DNA from: Parasphingorhabdus halotolerans
GTDB taxonomy: Bacteria; Pseudomonadota; Alphaproteobacteria; Sphingomonadales; Sphingomonadaceae
NCBI RefSeq assembly: GCF_012516475.1
Contig: NZ_CP051217.1
Span: 2,666,001-2,730,000, forward strand
Reading direction: 5' to 3'
DNA length: 64,000 bases
The position numbers were made by a program, and so were the translations under genes. How positions within the stretch are numbered: position 1 is the first letter of the stretch; every line of letters begins with the position of its first letter. The notes beneath the pieces are model-generated. The model saw nothing but the letters and a program-made list of their open reading frames with translations, did not search any database and was not told the DNA's origin. Of the stretch, positions 59,868 through 64,000 are shown piece by piece.

Positions 59868-60275
59868 TTATTTCCGCAATATCGCGAACACCGCGCTCAT
59901 CGTCATCAGCACTTTTTCACCACATAGTATCCGTCCGCTGCAATAGGCGGTGCGTTTGCTCATCCTGTCGATTGTCGTATAGGCCTCAACCCAATCATAT
60001 AGTTTAGCCGCCGCCAGATAGTTGGTGTTGAGGCTCATCGTCGCCACCGGCAAACGCGGCCGCTCCGCCTCGTGCACTTGCAAACTTAACGCGACATCGG
60101 CCAGAGTACCCAGAACCCCGCCATGCGCGACTTTGATATGATTGATCTGCCCTTCATGAATCCGAGCGCCAACAACGATGCAATCATCATCCTGCCGGAC
60201 ATAATAAGGGCCAGCCATATCGAGAAACGGGCTGGAAAATCTCGCGCGTTCAAAGTCGTCCGGAATATTTTCCAA
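59868..60275 (-). CDS. PaaI-like hotdog thioesterase
   Basis: A 135-residue hotdog-fold acyl-CoA thioesterase. The PaaI motif HGGVLGTLADVALS (about residues 50-63) with the catalytic Asp is present, and the strands following read ATMSLNTNYLAA and RTAYCSGRIL. It would release CoA from a dead-end intermediate. The start is a TTG at 60275; the ATG at residue 20 is inside the conserved core, so TTG is preferred. It follows the Rieske gene's end by 3 bases, the same strand. Confidence 0.88.
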   Translation of the reverse strand: MENIPDDFERARFSSPFLDMAGPYYVRQDDDCIVVGARIHEGQINHIKVAHGGVLGTLADVALSLQVHEAERPRLPVATMSLNTNYLAAAKLYDWVEAYTTIDRMSKRTAYCSGRILCGEKVLMTMSAVFAILRK

Positions 60276-60278
60276 CGT

Positions 60279-61867
60279 TTAAGCCGCTAGTTTGGCTTTT
60301 TTCCGCTTAGGGCTTTTCGGCGGCTCTTCGCTATCCAGCCACTTGTTCAGCGTCTCATGGAAATGACGCAACTTGCTTTCCTGATACTGAGCAAATGTCG
60401 CAATACCATTAGGCTGGCTTTTGGCTCCCTTTTGCATCGCTTTGTGATTGAGATAATCCTGATTGAATATCTTGGTCAGATAGCTGCCAAATTCCGTGGC
60501 CTCCGTATAATCGTCTTCCAGATCGAGAAACGTGCATTTGGCAGGCGCGGGGCGTTCAGCTCCCTCTGGCAAGGCAACCATGAACCGCACTTCATGAAAA
60601 CATTGTTCCGGATTATTGCCGTCCGGCATGAAACGGTAAAAAATCGGATTGAAATCGGCCCAAGGGCTGATGTTCGGAAACACACTGTAGAAAATCGCGT
60701 CGTTCAAATCAGCATCGCTGATATTATCAACCATATCCCCCAGGCGGGCCGCATTTCTTCTCGGCGCGCCTTCGCCGCGCGGTCGCGGAACACGCGCATC
60801 GGTTCATCATTATACGCTATTGGTGTATCTTCTTCGCCGGGCGCAATCTTGCCACCAACCCAGTTGCACATATGCAAGTCAGCGGATTTCAGATCGCCTT
60901 CGATATAGTTGGCATACATATCAAAAATACCGCTTTTCCCATTGGGCATGGAAACCTCGACCCGGTTTTCTTCGAGGCGGCGGAACGTGTGTTTGCTGAT
61001 CGGGTGGATGAAACTCTGGAATGCTTTGCCATCAGGAAAGGATTCCGGATTGGGGTTTTCAAAGTCTGTGTGCGGGCTGGGCGGACCATCGGGAGACATC
61101 GCCCGTGATACATTGTGCCACACATCATATTTGCTATTCGCATCGCCAAAGGCAGGCATCAGGACAGGGTGCGTGCCAACCACGTGATAGGATTCCATAA
61201 AGGCTTCCTGCGCAATCTTCCAGTTGCACGGCAGACGTTTTACGAGATGTGCTGCAACAAAGCGGCGTTCAAAAGGGATTTGGAAATGGCGATCAAGATC
61301 ACCGAGAAAATCTTCGAGCGGCTCGCAGTTCGGGTCCGGGTTGATGAAAACAAAGCCTCCCCATTCACCCACACGCACATCCTGCAGCGAATGCGTTTTC
61401 TTGCTGACTGAGGGAAAGTCCCACTGGCAAGGCACTTCCTTCAGCGTGCCATCGAGTTCCCATGACCAGCCGTGGAACGGGCAGCGCAGCGCTTTTTGCC
61501 CCTGCTTATGATTGTCGCAAATCGCGCGACCGCGGTGCATGCAGCTATTGGGAAAGGCCTTGATCTCGGTTTCCGAAACACGAACAATCAGGAACGAAAG
61601 TTCGGCGATGTCATAAACATGAGTGTCACCGACATTGGGAATATCGTCCTTGTGACAGGCCATTTGCCAGACCCGTTTCCAAAGTCGCTCAACCTCGCGG
61701 TCATGCTCTTCCTTTGTCCAGTATCTATGTGTTTCAACGGTTGTAACACCCGGTTCCATAGGCGAGTCTTCAAGAAATATAGCTGGCGGAGGAACAGTGT
61801 CGCTCTCCAATATCTCGTTGTAGGAAATACCGTTCGACCGATTATGTCCGGTTAACGTTTCAACCAT
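60279..61867 (-). pseudogene. Rieske ring-hydroxylating oxygenase alpha subunit, frameshifted
   Basis: An aromatic-ring-hydroxylating oxygenase large subunit. The Rieske ligands are Cys109-x-His111 and Cys129-x2-His132; the mononuclear iron ligands include His228 and His233 (ESYHVVGTHP). The first frame ends at 60704 after RPAWGIWLI, while the second frame from 60734 continues NISDADLNDAIFYSVFPNIS to 60279. One additional G in the run read on this strand (plus-strand C run 60737-60741) restores RPAWGDMVDN and a 529-residue protein, as expected for the long alpha type. AGGAG lies 6 bases before the ATG. It is divergent from the GST operon, with an 18-base palindrome between. Substrate unknown; steroid, aromatic or terpene rings are possible. 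Confidence 0.9.
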
Positions 61868-61895
61868 TGTCTTCTCCTGAAAAACTACGCGAGTT

Positions 61896-61913
61896 CTATT
61901 TTGGCCAAAATAG
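61896..61913. promoter_or_regulatory. 18-base perfect palindrome between Rieske and GST genes
   Basis: CTATTTTGGCCAAAATAG is fully self-complementary over 18 bases, 29 bases before the Rieske start codon and 152 before the GST start. It is a strong operator candidate for a dimeric repressor (TetR/MarR/GntR class) controlling both directions; no such regulator is in the window. Confidence 0.7.
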
Positions 61914-62064
61914 CGAGAAACAGCATTGATGCCACTAATGAATCTGGCAGCAAACGGACGCGCCGTGCCTAGTGGTTTTGAGAGGGTTGGTTCGCATTGC
62001 TACCCGTGTATCTTTGAAAAAAATCAAGCGGCATCGAATCTGCCCAATTTAGGAGAGCAAAGCC

Positions 62065-62694
62065 TTGAAACTCTATTCCAGTCTCGGCCCAAACCCGCGT
62101 CTCGTACGCATGTTCCTCGTCGAAAAAGACATTGAGGTGGAGCGAATCCATTTTGACATTATTACAGGTGAGAACCGCAGTGACGATTACGCAAAGAAAA
62201 ATGTCATGCAAACCACTCCTGCGCTGGAGCTTGATAACGGGACACTGCTGAGCGAATCTACGGTCATTTGTGAGTATCTCGAGGAGATAAAACCTGGTCC
62301 GGTTCTTATCGGGTCAACGCCGGAAGAACGCGCGGAGACACGGCGCTGGGCGCGGCGGATCGATCAGGAGATTGCCGTTCCAATGACGCTGGGCTTTCGC
62401 GGCGGCGCGGGCCGGCCGATGTTCGAACCGCGCATGAATGTTGTGAGCACCGAAGCCGCAGCGGAGCTTTCCTCCATGTCAGACAAGCACTGGATATGGT
62501 TGGACGGGCAATTGGGTAGCAAGGACCATATCTGCAACGGCAAGTTGACACTGGCAGACCTGGTGGCCTTTTGTTTCATTAAATTTGGCGGCACAGTTGG
62601 CTGGTCGTTGCCTGCAGGAACCGATAATCTGGCGCGCTTTGCGGCGATGATGGAAGAGCGGCCGTCCGCTGAAATCTGGCGTGGCGAAGAATGA
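62065..62694 (+). CDS. Glutathione S-transferase family protein
   Basis: A GST of 209 residues. The N-terminal thioredoxin-like domain has LYSSLGPNPRLVRMFLVEKDI with a Ser at the catalytic place and QTTPALELDNGTLLSESTVICEYLEE (glutathione-binding Pro and SES motif); the C-terminal helical domain has ELTLADLVAF-like LTLADLVAFCF. The start is TTG with AGGAGAG 7 bases before. It overlaps the VOC gene by 4 bases (ATGA). Possible roles are glutathione transfer, isomerisation or ring opening in the catabolic path. Confidence 0.92.
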   Translation: MKLYSSLGPNPRLVRMFLVEKDIEVERIHFDIITGENRSDDYAKKNVMQTTPALELDNGTLLSESTVICEYLEEIKPGPVLIGSTPEERAETRRWARRIDQEIAVPMTLGFRGGAGRPMFEPRMNVVSTEAAAELSSMSDKHWIWLDGQLGSKDHICNGKLTLADLVAFCFIKFGGTVGWSLPAGTDNLARFAAMMEERPSAEIWRGEE

Positions 62695-63239
62695 GCGACA
62701 CACCCGCCACTCTGGCCAAGCTCGGCTCGATCATGCAGATCAGCTATGTCCCCGACGATTATGACGCGGCGCTAGAGTATTGGACTACGAAGATGGGCGC
62801 AGGCCCATTTTTCCACACCGAGAAGGTCGCGGTGGAAAATGTCAAATATCGCGGCGAGACATCCGATATCCAGTTTTCCATGGCCATTGGTTATTGGGGC
62901 GATGTTCAGGTGGAACTGATCCGGCCAAACAATGACGCGCCATCGATGTTCAGGGACTGGCGCGAAAAAGGAATGCAAGGCGTTCAACATTTATGCCTGA
63001 TCGTCAATGATCTCGCCCATGCCCGCACCTTGACCGAAGAAGCTGGCGGCGAAGTCATTCAGGAAGTCAGCCTGCCCGGCGGTGTCGGCGGCGCTTTTTA
63101 CGCCGACTATGGCGGCGGCCCCGGCACGATCATCGAATATCTGCAAATCCCGCAAGCCGGGATTGATGGCTTTGCGGCGATGCGTCAGATGCATCTCGAT
63201 TGGGATGGAAAAACTAACCCTGTGATTGGAAGAGATTAG
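62691..63239 (+). CDS. VOC-family (glyoxalase-like) protein
   Basis: A vicinal-oxygen-chelate fold protein of 182 residues. Two beta-alpha-beta-beta-beta modules are visible, with metal-ligand candidates His108 (MQGVQHLCLIV) and Glu162 (GTIIEYLQI). The family holds glyoxalase I, ring-cleaving dioxygenases and epimerases (methylmalonyl-CoA type). It is translationally coupled to the GST upstream (ATGA) and joined at its stop to the ThuA gene (TAGATG), forming one operon. Confidence 0.9.
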   Translation: MSDTPATLAKLGSIMQISYVPDDYDAALEYWTTKMGAGPFFHTEKVAVENVKYRGETSDIQFSMAIGYWGDVQVELIRPNNDAPSMFRDWREKGMQGVQHLCLIVNDLAHARTLTEEAGGEVIQEVSLPGGVGGAFYADYGGGPGTIIEYLQIPQAGIDGFAAMRQMHLDWDGKTNPVIGRD

Positions 63240-64000
63240 ATGAGCGAAGCTCCAGAACGCCAACCAGACCAAAAACCAATCAAATGTGTGCTGGTCGCAG
63301 CTGGCAAATATCATGACATTGATTTTGCCCGGCTGGAAATATTGAAGCTGCTCGCCGAAGATGACCGCATTCGCACACGCATATACGAGAATTACGAGAA
63401 TCTTGAAGCGATCAAAAACGCGGACATCCTGATAAGCTATACCTGCGACCTAATGCCCAGCGAAGCCGCGCAGAACAATATTCAGGATTGGGTCAAGGGC
63501 GGCGGCCAGTATTTTGCGTTGCACGGCACCAACAGCGTGCTCAAATTTCTGGAAGACGGCCGGGTTGATGCGCCCGATGATATGCCGACATTTGTTGATA
63601 CCTTGGGTAGTCGCTTTCTCTCTCACCCGCCGATCATCCCGTTCACTGTCGATAATGCGCAGCCCGACCATCCACTGGTTAATGGCATAGAAAGTTTTGA
63701 AACCGTGGACGAGCAATATCTGGTCGAAACCCGCGCAGAGCTCGATGTGCTGCTTGATACTGAATATAATGGCACGGACGATATTAGCGGCTTTGTGCAC
63801 AGCGATATCGAAAAAAGCCGGCATCCGGTTTTTTATATCCGCAAAATGGGCAAAGGCGCGGTGCTGTACCTGACCATGGGCCATTGCCGGGGCCATTATG
63901 ATATGGATCCGGTACTAGACTGGTGGCCGGAAGTAGACCGCTCCGGCTGGCAGCAGCCGATCATTTACGACCTGCTACGGCGCGGCATCAAATGGGTCTG
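63240..64000 (+). CDS. ThuA-like glutamine amidotransferase-fold protein (partial)
   Basis: An open frame from the ATG at 63240 to the window end, at least 253 residues and incomplete at the C-terminus. It has the ThuA pattern: VLVAAGKYHDIDFARLEILKLL, DWVKGGGQYFALHGTNSVLKF, PFTVDNAQPDHPLVNGI and LYLTMGHCRGHYDMD. ThuA-like proteins have a class I glutamine amidotransferase fold; many act on sugars or unknown substrates. The Cys in GHC may be the nucleophile-like residue. The gene starts directly after the VOC stop (TAGATG), so it belongs to the GST/VOC operon. Confidence 0.85.
   Translation, partial: MSEAPERQPDQKPIKCVLVAAGKYHDIDFARLEILKLLAEDDRIRTRIYENYENLEAIKNADILISYTCDLMPSEAAQNNIQDWVKGGGQYFALHGTNSVLKFLEDGRVDAPDDMPTFVDTLGSRFLSHPPIIPFTVDNAQPDHPLVNGIESFETVDEQYLVETRAELDVLLDTEYNGTDDISGFVHSDIEKSRHPVFYIRKMGKGAVLYLTMGHCRGHYDMDPVLDWWPEVDRSGWQQPIIYDLLRRGIKWV

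Noticed and set aside
1..64000. tRNA, rRNA, CRISPR, prophage or insertion sequence
   Set aside because: I looked for cloverleaf-like blocks, repeat-spacer arrays, transposase motifs and integrases and saw none; a dedicated tRNA scan could not be run.

Overview
The window looks like chromosomal DNA of a sphingomonad alphaproteobacterium. Evidence: an NDUFA12-type complex I protein next to a DUF2155 lipoprotein and a convergent aat gene, a CC_3452-family exported protein, a single bifunctional Rsh, an HD protein of PhnZ type, FKBP pairs, many TonB receptors and xenobiotic-type catabolic genes. Base composition looks moderate in GC, which would suit marine relatives such as Sphingorhabdus or Parasphingorhabdus; the genus is an inference. 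I see no rRNA, tRNA, CRISPR array, insertion sequence or prophage.

Left part (about 1-26 kb) is mainly housekeeping and regulation: DUF454 protein, NhaA with a hairpin-plus-U-tract leader, a YdcH-like small protein, an OxyR-like LysR regulator, Aat overlapping a DUF2155 lipoprotein in antisense, NDUFA12-like protein, DUF192 protein, tandem cold-shock domain protein, RecX, a fatty acyl-AMP ligase, a GGDEF-EAL protein, an orphan ParA, ArsC, a Fur-box-flanked siderophore receptor, an orphan 2Fe-2S molybdoenzyme subunit, a class II aldolase, S21, two FKBPs, Rsh behind a structured leader, CC_3452 protein, HxlR regulator, PhnZ-like HD protein, a LytS/LytTR two-component pair, TadA, L28 and a phytase-like esterase.

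Right part (about 26-64 kb) is a catabolic island for CoA-activated substrates. It holds a CoA-transferase split by a HAD lipoprotein gene, a serine hydrolase and an alpha/beta hydrolase, an acyl-CoA synthetase, an AtuA-family protein, three short-chain dehydrogenases, two medium-chain reductases, three acyl-CoA dehydrogenases (two adjacent, as in heteromeric steroid-type enzymes), a thiolase with a DUF35 partner, a ketosteroid-isomerase homologue with Tyr14/Asp38/Asp99 all present after frame repair, a limonene-epoxide-hydrolase-like protein, an E1-alpha/E1-beta pair with a free-standing lipoyl domain, an AHL-lactonase-like hydrolase, a LuxR-type solo, a Rieske oxygenase and a GST/VOC/ThuA operon. 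A steroid- or terpenoid-like polycyclic substrate is a reasonable inference, not a demonstration.

Four genes (tadA, a TIGR03084 gene, the ketosteroid isomerase homologue and the Rieske oxygenase) are each restored by adding one G/C to a short G/C run. This common pattern points to base-calling undercounts, or less probably to real decay; anyone using this annotation should treat those four gene models as provisional. Other points of note are two structured leaders with U-tracts (nhaA, rsh), two copies of a REP-like inverted repeat, and several strong palindromes between divergent genes.
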